This document shows positions 43,901 through 56,274 of a stretch of 64,000 bases of DNA, in pieces (position 1 is the stretch's first letter; each line of letters begins with the position of its first letter). The notes under the pieces are model-generated. The model saw nothing but the letters and a program-made list of their open reading frames with translations. It made no database searches and had not been told where the DNA came from. Source of the stretch: Liopterus haemorrhoidalis (Eukaryota > Arthropoda > Insecta > Coleoptera > Dytiscidae); NCBI GenBank assembly GCA_963971575.1, contig OZ020611.1:62405381-62469380 (forward strand). Direction: 5' to 3'. The position numbers were made by a program, and so were the translations under genes.

Positions 43901-44749
43901 TTAATAACTTGCGTTTTGTTTATTAAAGTATGCTCTTAAAAAACATAAACAATCAATCGTTTCATCATCAAGCGAGGACCCAATTTTCGTACAAATATAA
44001 CCAGCCGCCGAAAAAGCTCTTTCTGATTCTACACTTGTCGGCACTATTGTCATTAAGAAATCATACACATTTTGTAAATACGTTCCTTTTGATCCTGTTT
44101 TTTCAAAAAAAGTAATTTCATCTTTTATTTTTTGTTCCAAACCTGGAATTTATTTAAACGCAGGCACGGGTGAAGTATTTAGTGTTTCGTCTATTGCTGC
44201 TTGTAGTTTTTTCTTTAATGCGTTTACGTTTACCTTGTCAGATTCTAATACTGTTTCATTACTAATTTGGGAAGATATTGGAAGGGATGTTTCTTGCACA
44301 ACTTCCATATCTTCTGTATCTTCTAGATTTTCATGTGTGAGCCGTTTAGTTAAGCTTAAAATTTTTTTAATGATTGTAAATTTGGATATGCGTTTAAATA
44401 CTTCTCCAACATCTTGTGAGCCCTTTTGCAGATACTGAAGTATTTGTGATAATTCAGTTCGTCGCAGCAAAATTCGAGATTTTAATGCTTCCAATAATTC
44501 TAATGCAATTGCAGATTTTTGCTGGGCAAGAGTATCTAACATAAATGTTAAAGAAGCGTCAGCCGTCATAAGATTTGCATCTTTTCGGCATAATGCATCT
44601 ACTGTTAATTTTACAGGAGTAAGAGCAGCAATAATTGAAGATAATAAATTAAATTCTTCGTCAGAAAAATGAATATCGGAACTAATGTCAATAAGCGCTT
44701 TTTGAATACAAAATTTAATTTCTTCAAATTTTTCTAACATAAATAACAT
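43901..44749 (-). pseudogene. hAT transposase C-terminal half, one internal stop
   Basis: Minus-strand frame open from 44749 to 43901 except for one TAA at 44150-44152. The first part (about 199 codons) is helical with FDEEF-like region IHFSDEEFNLLSSIIAALTP and LTADASLTFMLDTL-type sequence; after the stop, the last 79 codons include NVYDFLMTIVPTSVESERAF and SAAGYICTKIGSSLDDETID, the hATC dimerisation motif (P-T-S-x-x-S-E-R-x-F-S-x-A-G). The N-terminal BED finger and first catalytic aspartates are missing: about 280 of some 600 residues remain. One nonsense codon in an otherwise open frame suggests fairly recent death. Confidence 0.85.
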
Positions 44750-44840
44750 ACTCAGAGATAAGCATTTATCTCTGAGTTCAATAACCGGACAATATGATGT
44801 ATTCTCTATTAATTTTAAAATTGTTATTTTATATCGTGAC

Positions 44841-44897
44841 TATTAACTAAGCTCTGATGAAGATTTAAATTAAATCGAAACGTTAGCGAAGTTAATA
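44841..44897 (+). ncRNA. Degenerate hammerhead-ribozyme-like motif
   Basis: CTGATGA (44854-44860), a hairpin GATTTA-AAT-TAAATC, then GAAA (44877-44880), CG-TTAG-CG, and flanking arms TATTAACT (44841-44848) and AGTTAATA (44890-44897) that pair. That is the order of a type I hammerhead as found in Penelope-like retroelements. It departs from the consensus: an extra A before stem II, no U-H cleavage site after the short stem III, and five unpaired bases before CTGATGA. Activity is unlikely; the likeness could be coincidence. Confidence 0.35.
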
Positions 44898-45144
44898 AAT
44901 TTGTTTTTATTTTCTGACTGGTCCGAATCCCATTACTTTCAACTATAATTACTAACTTACGGACGTAACTCCTCTAATCAAGATTAGATTTATATTGTGC
45001 ATAAATTCAATTTTTATCAACTAATGTAATACCAAAATACCGGTATTTTTACATAAATACCGGTTTTTAATAACGGACAAAAATCGTCCGGGATTCCGGT
45101 ATTCGAGATCCCGGAATCCCGGTATTGTAAGCCCTACTCGTAAA

Positions 45145-45740
45145 ATAAAAAAATATCGTATCAAAATGTAGTACCAGTTTGCAACAGGGTTAGATGAACT
45201 ACAAACTATACTGCAGTATAAGGTTAATACCAGATATAAAGTTACTCCCTGTACGAAAAAAAAAAAGTTTTGCCTGTTGAGTGCACCTCGAGGTACTGTT
45301 CCGAACAGTATTGTATTACTAATACTGTTAATATACGGCTTTGTTTCATCTAATATATGCAGAGGTCAACGTATAGGTAAATATGCAGAAACACAATAAA
45401 AAATATTCGCCTACACTCGACTCACTTTGTTGACGCCCTTGATTTTTCATACGCAACATTTATAAGCGATTGTTTACTATTTTCTTTTAATGATACCGTT
45501 GTTTACTGCATATGTTTCCTTGTAAATTAACCTGCTACATTGAAATTCATTAATATCTTGAACATACATAAGTTTTATTATTGTAACATATACATGTGTA
45601 TTTATAGAAAAGTGAAGAAAAAAATCTTTAAGAGTAAGATTTGAAATTACATTCTGAAGGTTATACTGAAGTCAGATTTTCACTTTATCATATCTGAATC
45701 GAGTAATTAGAATTCGAGTACTTTAAAACAAGTATAATTT
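45145..45740. other. Spacer with a duplicated 65-base segment
   Basis: 45650-45718 (ATTACATTCTGAAGGTTATA ... GAATCGAGTAATTAG) repeats 43150-43216 almost exactly. No gene or ends recognised. Confidence 0.5.
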
Positions 45741-46055
45741 ATCCCTCCATTTACGCGGTTAATTGGTCCACGAAATCAGCGCGTAAATGAAAACTGCCTA
45801 AATGGGACAATAGAAGTCGTGTAAAAAATTGGCATTTGTGCCATATTCTCAAATATTTTACTCTTGATTAAATAGAATTATAAAAATAAAGCATCTTTCT
45901 GTTACATATTTATTCAAAAACAATCAAATTTTAAATCACTCTTATTTATATTCACTCTTATGTCGATGTTGATGACATTAAGAACCTCTCCAGTATCTGC
46001 TGCTTACTTGGTCGTTTTCTTTCCTCTAGAATGGGTTCATACAGTGCCATCAGAG
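45741..46055 (-). pseudogene. Tigger/pogo-type transposase C-terminus, left piece
   Basis: Minus-strand: DLKALMALYEPILEERKRPS followed by KQQILERFL and a stop near 45965, the helical tail of Tigger/jerky-type transposases. CATTTACGCGGTTAATTGG near 45751 looks like the terminal repeat of such an element. The remaining upstream coding (about 14 codons) resumes at 50381 beyond the 4.3-kb hAT. Confidence 0.6.
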
Positions 46056-46680
46056 CTTTAAATCAAGATGGGGAGTCGGATTCGGGAGTCGGGAGTCGAG
46101 GAGTCGAAGCTTTTTGAGGAGTCGGAGTCGGAAGTCGGAAAAAGTTATCGGCTCCCGACACTTTAGTTCAATTTTTATCAAGGATGAAAACAAACCGAAA
46201 ACGAAAGCAAAATAAAAATATTACCAGATTTTTTTAAAGCACGGAAACAAGAACGACATTTTGTTCTCTGTTCAACAACACAAATGAAACAAAAACATTC
46301 AATACCGGTTTTACTCGGTTTCCTTTATGCTTTTCAATTTAAAATTTGATTGATACTGCTCGTATTAACAGATTAATACGATGCAGTAAAGATATTTGTT
46401 TTTACTCATATCCATTTTATCTTTTTCTGTATACTCTGTTTATTATGTTTAACCGGAACTAGACTGGATTTTTAGTTTCTCAAGTTGAAAAGAGCTTCGT
46501 GATTATTTCATGTTAGCAGCCAAAATCCAAATATCAAAAGGAAAAAGTGACATGTTATGAAAAATAAAGTATATAAAATGCAATAAAAATTTATGAAAAC
46601 TAATATATTCCAAAATTAGTATTAAAAATGACTTATTTATAAAAACAGCTCACCCCAACCTAAGATATTTAATGTAAGTT

Positions 46681-47930
46681 TAGGGTCATTCCATGTCAAG
46701 TGGTCTGATTTCAGAGAAGTGCCCTGCTCGACCATCACGGATTTTGATGAAATTTTGTATGGACATTCACACATATCCCCAACGAACATTGGTAAAGTTT
46801 TACGTTCATCCATGCAATACTTGCTGAGATTTAGTAATTTGTTTGACCCCATACCGCAGGCTTCTATGTTATGACTCCGAGATTTCGACAACTTTGAGAC
46901 ACAGTATCTCTGCCAATATTTTGTTGAGCGAAACAAAACTTTGCCAACTTATACAACTTTTTGCGCTCTATTAAACAAAATAATAAACAAATCTTCATGA
47001 GCGATTCCCGTGAAGAAAATTTGGATCAAACTTGGCCTAAAAAATTTGCAACTCGAAAAAATTTTAAAGTTTGGCTTTTTATACCTCTGAAAGTAAAGGT
47101 ACGATATACGTGAAATTTTGCACATAATAACTTATCAATACAAGGTTAACGAATATAAAATTTCACACTCCTAATAATTTTCATTAGTTCAGGAATTGAG
47201 TGTAAAGTTGATGATTTTTGTGAAAATGCTAAAAACAGGGTATATTTAGGCCACTTTTACAAAAATATACCCTCTGGAAACTGTTTTAAATTATTTTCAT
47301 TAGAAAGAGCATGTTTTAATCCCCCTAAAAAAGTAGGACTGGTTTTTCATCCCTGGTATATAAGGCCTTAGAAATAGGGACAAAGTTGAGAACGTTTCTA
47401 TCACATGCTGCTATCGCAATATCGCATGCATTCCATTATTTTTCATCTTGTTTGTTTTATACAGGCATTATAAGTACCTAAATTGCGTTGATCCATGGTG
47501 ACATTGTCACTACCAGTTCAGAAACTTGAACCAGTAACCCCATCGCCATAGGGTCACGCCCGATAGCCGTGCAATACCAGCCACGGGTGGGTTTCCTGGT
47601 TGAGGATTCCAAGCCTCTAGTTTGGTTTCTTCGTTAAGGTTCCAAAGCCTTGTGTGGGTATCTGTCCGGTTCCCAAGCCAATGATTGGGCAGCTTATTCT
47701 AGGTTCCTAAGCCTGAAGTGGGTATCTTACATGGTTCCCAAGCCGAAGTCCATGATGTTGGTATGAATGGCCAAATTCCAACTATTGCTTATTTATTATT
47801 GAATTTAGAAGCCACTTTCTTCAGTGTCACTTCTTGGAATTGATACTGTCGGCCTGGTGACATAACTGATGGTGCTGGAAGGCCACAAATAAGTTGTTGT
47901 GCTGGAACCCAACAAATATCTTTTCTTTCG
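46681..47930 (+). repeat. Left arm of large inverted duplication
   Basis: From GGGTCATTCCATGTCAAGTG to GGAACCCAACAAATATC this arm is matched in reverse complement by 48848-50081 with few differences. It overlaps the 3' end of the frame at 47789-48316. It contains GGTTCCCAAGCC-type short repeats (47640-47740). Confidence 0.9.
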
Positions 47931-48316
47931 GGCCAATAAAATGAATGAGCCAAGCCTCGTGGATGCATAAATTTTACCAAAGCATCATTTTGTTCCAGAG
48001 AAATTTTTACAACATTGCCTACCCACCACTTATTGTCATAAATGCAGGCAACATAACCGGGAAATAGTTCGGCTAATTTTAAATTAGGATCGACAGAATT
48101 GGAAAGTTTGGCCACAAAGTTAACTGTGTCATTTGAAACTTTGCTGACAGAAATCGAATTCAAATCAACTGGCACAAACTGGTGATGATCTCTTGTGCCA
48201 GCTATTGCGGTGCTAGCTTTCCATATTTCTTCTTGCAGCGTCCTGTTTTCTTGAATTTCTTCAGTCGGAACATATATATATATATACCTATTTAATTCCG
48301 TGAATGTTTTTGTCAC
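47789..48316 (-). CDS. Unrecognised protein with KWWVG / MHPRG motif
   Basis: A 175-codon open frame. Residues 80-155 read LAELFPGYVACIYDNKWWVG ... VKFMHPRGLAHSFYWPERKD and ICWVPAQQLICGLPAPS. The aromatic-rich Y-V-A-C-x-Y-D-x-K-W-W-V-G core followed by M-H-P-x-G-x-A-x-S-F-x-W-P resembles a Tudor/SH3-like fold found at the end of uncharacterised proteins linked to repeats in invertebrates; I cannot name the family. The N-terminal Y-I-Y-I-Y stretch comes from a TA run, so the true start may be different or lost. The last 45 codons lie in the left arm and are duplicated in inverse at 48848-48977. Probably the 3' end of a longer transposon gene. Confidence 0.5.
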   Translation of the reverse strand: MTKTFTELNRYIYIYVPTEEIQENRTLQEEIWKASTAIAGTRDHHQFVPVDLNSISVSKVSNDTVNFVAKLSNSVDPNLKLAELFPGYVACIYDNKWWVGNVVKISLEQNDALVKFMHPRGLAHSFYWPERKDICWVPAQQLICGLPAPSVMSPGRQYQFQEVTLKKVASKFNNK

Positions 48317-48651
48317 AAAAGTTGAACAGATCTATTGGCGTCAGTATTTGATCGGTTAATGGTCGCTGGAGGCCGGTCAATTCGGGACCTTCCCGGCCAA
48401 TTCGGGACGTTTAGTTACCGACCGCCGCTGCTAACAGTACAGAATTCTATACCCAAAACATGCTGACGCATGACAGCACTAACAAAATATTTAAAAAATG
48501 TCATCAGTGTAGAACCACCGCTAGCAGACTAACAGATTCATATAGCGTACAAAAATTAATTGTACACTGTAAACTTCAGCAGGAATGAAAGGAAAGTGAC
48601 ACAATGTAAAAAAATGCATATTGAAGTATATGACGTATCGGTAGCAATATC

Positions 48652-48845
48652 CTCAACTATGTCCCTATTTCTAAGGCCTTATATACCAGGGATGAAAAAC
48701 CAATCCTACTTTTTTAGGGGGTTTAAAACATGCTCTTTCTAATGAAAATAATTTAAAACAGTTTCCAGAAGGTACATTTTTGTAAAAGTGGGCTAAATAT
48801 ACCCTGTTTTTAGCATTTTCACAAAAATCATCAACTTTACACTCA
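48652..48845 (+). repeat. Extra partial copy of the duplicated segment
   Basis: Matches 49379-49567 in direct orientation and 47207-47395 in inverse. It ends at TTTACACTCAA and joins directly to the right arm at 48848, a rearrangement breakpoint. Confidence 0.85.
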
Positions 48846-48847
48846 AA

Positions 48848-50081
48848 GATATTTGTTGGGTTCCATCACAACACCTTATTTGTGGCCTTCTAGCACCATC
48901 AGTTATGTCACCAGGCCGACAGTATCAATTCCAAGAAGTTACACTGAAGAAAGTGGCTACTAAATTCAATAATAAATAAGCAATAGTTGGAATTCGGCAA
49001 TTCATACAAACATCATGGACTTCGGCTTGGGAACCATGTAAGATACCCACTTCAGGCTTAGGAACCTAGAATAAGCTGCCCAATCATTGGCTTGGGAACC
49101 GGACAGATACCCACACAAGGCTTTGGAACCTTAACGAAGAAACCAAACTAGAGGCTTGGGATCCTTAACCAAGAAACCCACCTGTGGCTGGTATTGCACG
49201 GCTATCGAGCGTGAACCCTATGGCGATGGGGTTACTGGTTCAAGTTTCTGAACTGGTAGTGACAATGTCACCATGGATCAACGCAATTTAGGTACTTATA
49301 ATGCCTGTATAAAACAAACAAGATGAAAAATAATGGAATGCATGCGATATTGCGATAGCAGCATGTGATAGAAACGTTCTCAACTTTGTTCCTATTTCTA
49401 AGGCCTTATATACCAGGGATGAAAAACCAATCCTACTTTTTTAGGGGGATTAACATATGCTCTTTCTAATGAAAATAATTTAAAACAGTTTCCAGAGGGT
49501 ATATTTTTGTAAAAGTGGGCTAAATATACCCTGTTTTTAGTATTTTCACAAAAATCATCAACTTTACACTCAATTCCTGAACTAATGAAAAATATTAGGA
49601 GTGTGAAATTTTATATTCGTTAACCTTGTATTGATAAGTTATTATGTGCAAAATTTCACGTTTATCGTACCTTTACTTTCAGAGGTATAAAAAGTCAAAC
49701 TTTAAAATTTTTTCGAGTTGCAAATTTTTTAGGCCAAGTTTGATCCAAATTTTCTTCACGGGAATCGCTCATGAAGATTTGTTTATTATTTTGTTTAATA
49801 GAGCGCAAAAATTTGTATAAGTTGGCAAAGTTTTGTTTCTCTCAACAAAATATTGGCAGAGATACTGTGTCTCAAAGTTGCCGAAATCTCGGAGTCATAC
49901 CATAGAAGGCTGCGGTATGGGGTCAAACAAATTACTAAATCTCAGCAAGTATTGCATGGATGAACGTAAAACTTTACCAATGTTCGTTGAGGACATGTGT
50001 GAATGTCCATACAAAATTTCATCAAAATCCGTGATGGTCGAGCAGGGACCACTAGACCACTTGATATGGAATGACCCTTTA
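48848..50081 (-). repeat. Right arm of large inverted duplication
   Basis: Reverse complement of 46681-47930, about 1.23 kb, ending at AATGACCCTTTA. The spacer between the arms is about 0.9 kb. A transcript through both arms could fold into a very long hairpin. Confidence 0.9.
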
Positions 50082-50093
50082 GTCTGTTTCTTT

Positions 50094-50248
50094 AGTTTCA
50101 GCGGAACTAGATATTGAAATTTACTAACTTTTAACATTTGATCAGGCTTTTTATCATTTTGTTGAACAAAAACCCACTTCGATCGTTAAAATGTAAGCTT
50201 AGGTGCTAACTTAAGAAAATAATAAATACATTTAGTTCCGCCTAAACT
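50094..50248. mobile_element. MITE family G, second copy
   Basis: AGTTTCAGCGGAACTAG at the left and TTAGTTCCGCCTAAACT at the right; interior TTATCATTTTGTTGAACAAA aligns with 37446-37598. It sits just outside the right arm of the inverted duplication. Confidence 0.65.
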
Positions 50249-50380
50249 TTTGGAATAGACTTTACGATTAACGAGTGAAAGGAGTCGGGAGTCGGAGTCG
50301 GAGTCGAAGTCAGAGTTGGGAGTCGGTGTCGGAATCGGAGTCTGTAATTTTTCTGCGGACTCCCCATTCCTGCTTTAAAT

Positions 50381-50425
50381 CCCCTGCAGATTGAGCCACT
50401 TCTTTAGCCATCAGTTTCCAATAAC
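50381..50425 (-). pseudogene. Tigger/pogo-type transposase C-terminus, right piece
   Basis: Minus-strand KLMAKEVAQSAG runs into the duplication and continues as DLKALMALYEP at 46055, showing that the 4.3-kb element split one frame. Confidence 0.6.
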
Positions 50426-50441
50426 ATAATAATTAATTTTT

Positions 50442-50770
50442 AACCCCAAAAATTAAAAATATAAATTACTCCCTTATTATTGACGTAACAGCAAAAACTT
50501 ACATTACAAATATTGTTAAGAATGAGAAGACAAATCTTTCATCTAAATGCATTTTTTTATTAGATAAATGTTTGGAGAGTTATGGCGGAAAAACCCCAAA
50601 AATTAAAAATTTAAATTACTCCCTTATTATTGCCTTAACAGCAAAAACTTATATTACAAATATTGTTAAGAATAAGAACACAAATCTTTTATCTAAATAC
50701 ATTTTTTTGATTGGATAAATATTTGGAGAGTTAAGGCGGAAAAACTCCAAAAATTAAACCTTAAAAATTA
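50442..50770. repeat. Tandem repeat of about 155 bases (family F)
   Basis: Two units (50442-50591 and 50592-50752) plus the start of a third, each ACCCCAAAAATTAAAAAT ... TTATTATTG ... AACAGCAAAAACTTA ... TAAATATTTGGAGAGTTA. Dispersed relatives lie near 29020, 33745, 58170 and 59630. Confidence 0.88.
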
Positions 50771-51039
50771 ATACACCTGTCCCCCGATTTACCCGGAAGA
50801 TAGGTTCCTCAGAAAACCGTGTAAACCAAAATCGTGAATTTTGATATGTAAAACCGTGTAAATCGAAAAATAACTAAAATGTGCATAATTCAGTCATTTA
50901 TTTCAATGATCCTTTAAAAAATTAACAAAAAATTGAATTACTGTCATTTTTTTTTTTTTTTTTTTTTCATAGATATTAATCTTTTCTCCCTGATTGGTAT
51001 GATGTCACTTTCATCACTCGATAGTACTTGATGGGATTC

Positions 51040-51250
51040 TGGTACGATGGTTGATGAATTAGGGACAATTTCAGATCGGCGCAACTTGGTAGTGAAATCC
51101 GTAATTAACAATTGTGTTGGATTTCTGGTTAAATCTTATAGACCTCCTGGCTCCTCATATTGTGTTAAACATTCATTAATATCTCGCTGGAATCGGAGAG
51201 CTCGTTCAACAACCGGGTCATTTTGTAGAAAATGATTACCCAATTTTCAT
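51040..51250 (-). pseudogene. Tigger-type transposase C-terminal relic
   Basis: Minus-strand: HFLQNDPVVERALRFQRDIN, ECLTQYEEPGGL, then after a stop DLTRNPTQLLITDFTTKLRR. The helical R-A-L-x-F-x-R-D-I x-x-C-L-x-x-Y pattern resembles the end of CENP-B-like transposases; catalytic parts are missing. The call leans on the element's TA ends. Confidence 0.55.
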
Positions 51251-51407
51251 CCTAATTTAAGTCCTACGCAGATGACTTTTGCAGTGAACGCAATTGGTTC
51301 AGGCTCCATTTTTAGAGCACATGAACAGAAAGTTTTATTGTGCATACAAAATGGGGAATCCCCATTTTAGATTTGATACCAGTATTACGAAAAGAATTGA
51401 ATTAAAT

Positions 51408-52507
<1,100 letters not shown>

Positions 52508-52630
52508 AAAATGTAGAAATAAGTATGCAGTATATTCACTTTTACCAATTATTTGAAAAAGTTGTTTTAAAAATCGTGTAAAAACGAAATCGTGTAAAAA
52601 AAGTACCATGTAAATCGGGGGATAGGTGTA

Positions 52631-53217
52631 TCTCTTTTATTATAAAAATTGTATTAAGGTGTTTTAAGGTTTTTCGCCTTCTTTTGACCTGTAGTATCAC
52701 CCATTAAAAAATAAATAAGAAGACCGTCAACACCCTATATTCGAGTACATATATTTTCTAGAAATAAAAATAATTAATTCTATGTATTTGAAGTAAATTT
52801 TTCTTAATTTCCTAACGAAACGGATGTTATGAAATCGTGATAGTTCTCACAATAATGTAATTAGAATAAGTCATGCCGGATAAATATCATATCCTGGTGT
52901 TAAAAAAATCATACAATAATTGTAAATCATAGAAAATTGTACTTACATCAGGAAATTATCAAATGACGGAAAGTACAGTGGGTCATGAACCTAAATGGAC
53001 TACTATCATATCAAGCCACAAACTAATGACTTGCTAATATTAATTAAGCCGAATATGACAATTATTCTGTGTAATGTCAACTCTATTCTGTTAATGCAGC
53101 TTAATCTACGTTATTGTACAGGATACTTAATTATTTACCTTGAATTATTAGCAATCAAAATTGTCCACAATTGTCTTTCCTAGTTGAGACCAATTACCAT
53201 CAAATACATTATGATCG
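52631..53217. other. AT-rich spacer, no gene seen
   Basis: Short frames only, no ends or RNA genes recognised. Confidence 0.5.
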
Positions 53218-54127
53218 AAAAAATTGATGTGAAGTGTGAATTTTCACACATTTCAGGGTTTTGCAGGTATTTAGTAAGTAAATGATGATTATTTGGGATG
53301 CCAAAACAAATTTTATATTAAAATATTTTTTTTGTTAATTTTAATTCGAACGTCTAATACCATTATTTAGGTTTCTAAATATGTGCAGTATTTTTTTTAT
53401 ATAGCAAGGTTCATTAAGAATTTTAAAAATTGTGCCTATGGTTTCCATTGGTTATTATAAGTTTACTAAATTTACGCTTTTAAAAATTAAATGCAACATT
53501 TGCCAAAATATAACTAGAATTTTGAAAAAATAATTTAAACAAAACAAAAAATAATATTGTCTCTTCTCGCAGGGTTCGATCCCTTTCGGATCGAGTTACT
53601 AGGGTGAAGAGCCAGCATCAAAACCACTACACCAGCATACACGTTCCAGTGTGGCGTGTTACAAAGCTATAACTTGTGTACATTATTAGTCAAAAAATCA
53701 CAAAAAATGCGTTTTTTTCCAAAAACATAATCTGATCAAAAATTCCTGTTGTACTATTCCGGTTCACACCAATGTACATTACTTAGAATTTTTTCAGATT
53801 TTTAGTTTAAACCATCTGGTCTACAGGGTTACTAGGGTGTGGGACAAAAAAAATTTGCACAATTTTGGCAAAAATCTCTTCAAAATAATTTAGTTTGCAA
53901 AAATAAAAATTTGATCGTTAATCCACGTGCCAAGGGCTTTCATTAGATATCCTACTCAGAATTATAAAAAAAAAATTTTTTTTCGATGATCACATGTTTG
54001 TTTAATTTTTAGTGGGATAAGTTTTTTAGATGTTTTAGTATTTTTCCTATGTGCGGGTCAAAGAGTTGTATAAGCATGCCAAATTTCAACTCTCTAGGTT
54101 TAGCCGTTTGGCTACAATTTTTACCGA

Positions 54128-54172
<45 letters not shown>

Positions 54173-54222
54173 GTAAAAAATGACGGTATAAGGGTTTTTT
54201 GGTCATACCTACAAAACCCTAA
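53218..54222 (-). mobile_element. HINE-A copy (tRNA-like block type 5)
   Basis: Complete copy; CAGA tract about 11 units (54128-54172). The tRNA-like block (about 53570-53645) has a perfect A box TGGTGTAGTGG and B box GGATCGAACCC on the minus strand and differs from all other copies. A short duplication GGGTTACTAGGGTGTGGGAC lies near 53827. Confidence 0.87.
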
Positions 54223-54981
54223 AAATGGCGTTAATTTTATTTTTAATAATGTTGTATTGGCAAGATCTGTACGTATTGTAAATAATTTTTGATGAATATG
54301 TCAAGTTAAACTGGTGTTTGAAAAAACAAGAAAACTTTACTTTGATGAATTACAAAAAAGGTGCACAAGTACATTAACGTGAATCAAAATAATACAAACA
54401 GGAATTTTTGATATTTTTTTCGAAAATTATTGAAATTTTTGTACCGTTGACTACCATAATATTATCTTTAAATTAATGAAATAACCAGAGTAATGTGATG
54501 TGGATCGACGTAGTGAAAACGCAACAATACAAACAGATTTATTTTTTTACAGTCTGTTCCAAACGATTAGGCGGAACTAAATGGGTCTTTATTTTCCTTA
54601 AGTTGTCAGGAGAATCGAGCTTGCTTGGGATATTTTACGTTTCATGTTGGTAACTTTAATGTCAATAAGAAATGTCGAGAGGCAAACACGTTTAACAGAC
54701 TTTAACAGGCATGAATTGAATTTCAAATAAATTATAGATTTTGACGAGGTTGCAATCAAAATTTTCCACAAAAAGTGTTGGCACTTACTATACTCTGTGT
54801 CACGCAAGAATACAGAGTGTAAGAAGATAGGAACTGTTTGTCCTTGTTACTGATCACCACTTTTACAATGAAAACAAAAATTTTTTTTAGTTAACATTGA
54901 CAGATATTCAGTAACGTGCTTTTGAATAAATTAATATCATCGTGAATATTGTACATCAAAATATATATTATTTATTGGGTA
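54223..54981. other. Spacer with a one-sided MITE G end
   Basis: CGATTAGGCGGAACTAAATG near 54567 resembles the family G terminus, and sequence to about 54665 resembles 46450-46530. No gene seen. Confidence 0.45.
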
Positions 54982-55320
54982 CATTTTGCCAGAGCCGTAG
55001 CAATGTTTTTGGCTCCCTTGGCAAATAAATCCAAGTGATGAGCAAAAAAAAACAAAGGTCCTCATTTCCCAAATTCAAGTGATGAGCAACAAAAAAAGTC
55101 CTCATTCCCTAAATCTGAGTGAAATGAGCAAAAAACGGTCCTCCCCAAATCCGAGTGGTGAGCAAAAAAATAAAATAAGAAAAAGGTTTTCACCTGTCAA
55201 TGCTTTTAATGACCAAATATACACAATTGCGCCTCGCATCAGGCCACGCGCCCCTCATCAAACCTCGCGCCCCAGGCAAGTGCCCCGATGCCAACCCGTT
55301 GTTACGGCTCTGCATTTTGA
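54982..55320. mobile_element. hAT MITE with GAGGACC module
   Basis: Body 54990-55312 runs from CAGAGCCGTAGCAATG to CGTTGTTACGGCTCTG; flanks CATTTTGC and CATTTTGA match at 7 of 8. Inside, three to four units of the module read AAGTGATGAGCAAAAAA ... GGTCCTCATT (minus-strand GAGGACC-T-run-GCTCATCACTT). Confidence 0.85.
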
Positions 55321-55824
55321 TATTATTTACATATTTAGACGTCCATTTATATTCTTAGCATAGATATTATGGAGAATTTTAGTAATTTGTTTTTATGCAG
55401 TTATATATTTTTTAGGTTATCTAACATATTTTGATATGTAAGTACCTTTCTGTGAGTAAATTTATATAATTTGGCGGAAAAAGAACTTGAAGCTGACCCT
55501 ACTGCTGTTATAAAGAATACTAACATGTCGAAAGTGGGCAACGACACATGACTTACTATTTATTTTTATGACAAAGTAAAGAAGGGATAAGATAAACTCA
55601 AGCTATTAAATTAACATCAAAATAGGTTGGTCTATTAGAGAAGTTGTTATGGCAAATAGTAAAAAAATTAAGGATAAGGGGTCTGTCTCCTTCCCATCCA
55701 AAAAAAGAACTTACAAAAGAAGTAACATTTGACAAATTGGAGGAACTGCGTAAAAATAATGCTACGCAAAAAAAAATACTAATAAATATTTATATAAGAA
55801 ACTTTAGCTTCGAAGAAATGTTGC
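55321..55824. other. Spacer, no gene recognised
   Basis: A frame near 55644-55800 reads FDKLEELRKNNATQKKIL, helical but unrecognised. AT-rich elsewhere. Confidence 0.4.
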
Positions 55825-56105
55825 AACCCGGGAGTGCAAAGGGTGCACCACACCCAGATAACAGATCCTCGGGTCCAGACCCCCCCATGAATGGAAAAAT
55901 CATATACTTATTTAATACAAACTAAGCAAATTAAAATAAAAAATCACCTTATTTATTAATAAAAATTAAATTATAGTCAAAATTAAAATATATATGAGCC
56001 AACTCCTCTCCATAAAAATATATATATATATATTTGTATTATTTTACGGATATTTTTTCGAAATGGAACCCCCCCTCAGATTAATTTTCTGAGTGCGCGC
56101 CTGGA
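55825..56105 (-). mobile_element. hAT MITE, uninterrupted relative of 11430-12684
   Basis: In reverse orientation it matches both flanks of HINE-B copy 2: GGATCCTCGGGTCCAGACCC corresponds to the right part, and ATATATGAGCCAACTCCTCT ... TTTACGGATATTTTTT to the left part. It runs through the HINE-B insertion point (TAAGGTGATTTTTT). The outer ends (CCGGGAGTGC / GCGCGCCTGG) are eroded and no exact duplication is visible. Confidence 0.75.
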
Positions 56106-56274
56106 TGTATTTATTACCATCCCACTTGAGGTTCTGACCTGGCTAGCTACCCTTGACGTCCAAATATGACGAATCCTCGTGCAATAGATTTTTGTTGTTA
56201 TTTTTGTTAACTATATTTTTCTGTTATTTTTGTTTATTTATCTTATTTTTGTTAATATATCTATATACATACTT

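Larger units (their letters stand above)
43521..45144 (-). mobile_element. hAT element with a transposase remnant
   Basis: Body 43529-45136 runs from TAGGGCTTACAATACCG to CGGTATTGTAAGCCCTA with exact 8-bp duplication CTCGTAAA (43521-43528 and 45137-45144). ACCGGTATT motifs are repeated in both subterminal regions. The gene on the minus strand keeps its C-terminal half; the N-terminal half is replaced by unrelated sequence (about 44750-45000). Confidence 0.93.
46056..50380. mobile_element. 4.3-kb hAT-ended element enclosing an inverted duplication
   Basis: Body 46064-50372 begins CAAGATGGGGAGTCGG and ends GCGGACTCCCCATTCCTG; duplication CTTTAAAT is exact on both sides (46056-46063 and 50373-50380). 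GTCGGAGTCGGA-type repeats lie at both ends. It interrupts the Tigger-type frame. Inside are the two arms of a large inverted duplication, a 175-codon frame, and family G MITE pieces. No hAT transposase is seen. Confidence 0.85.
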
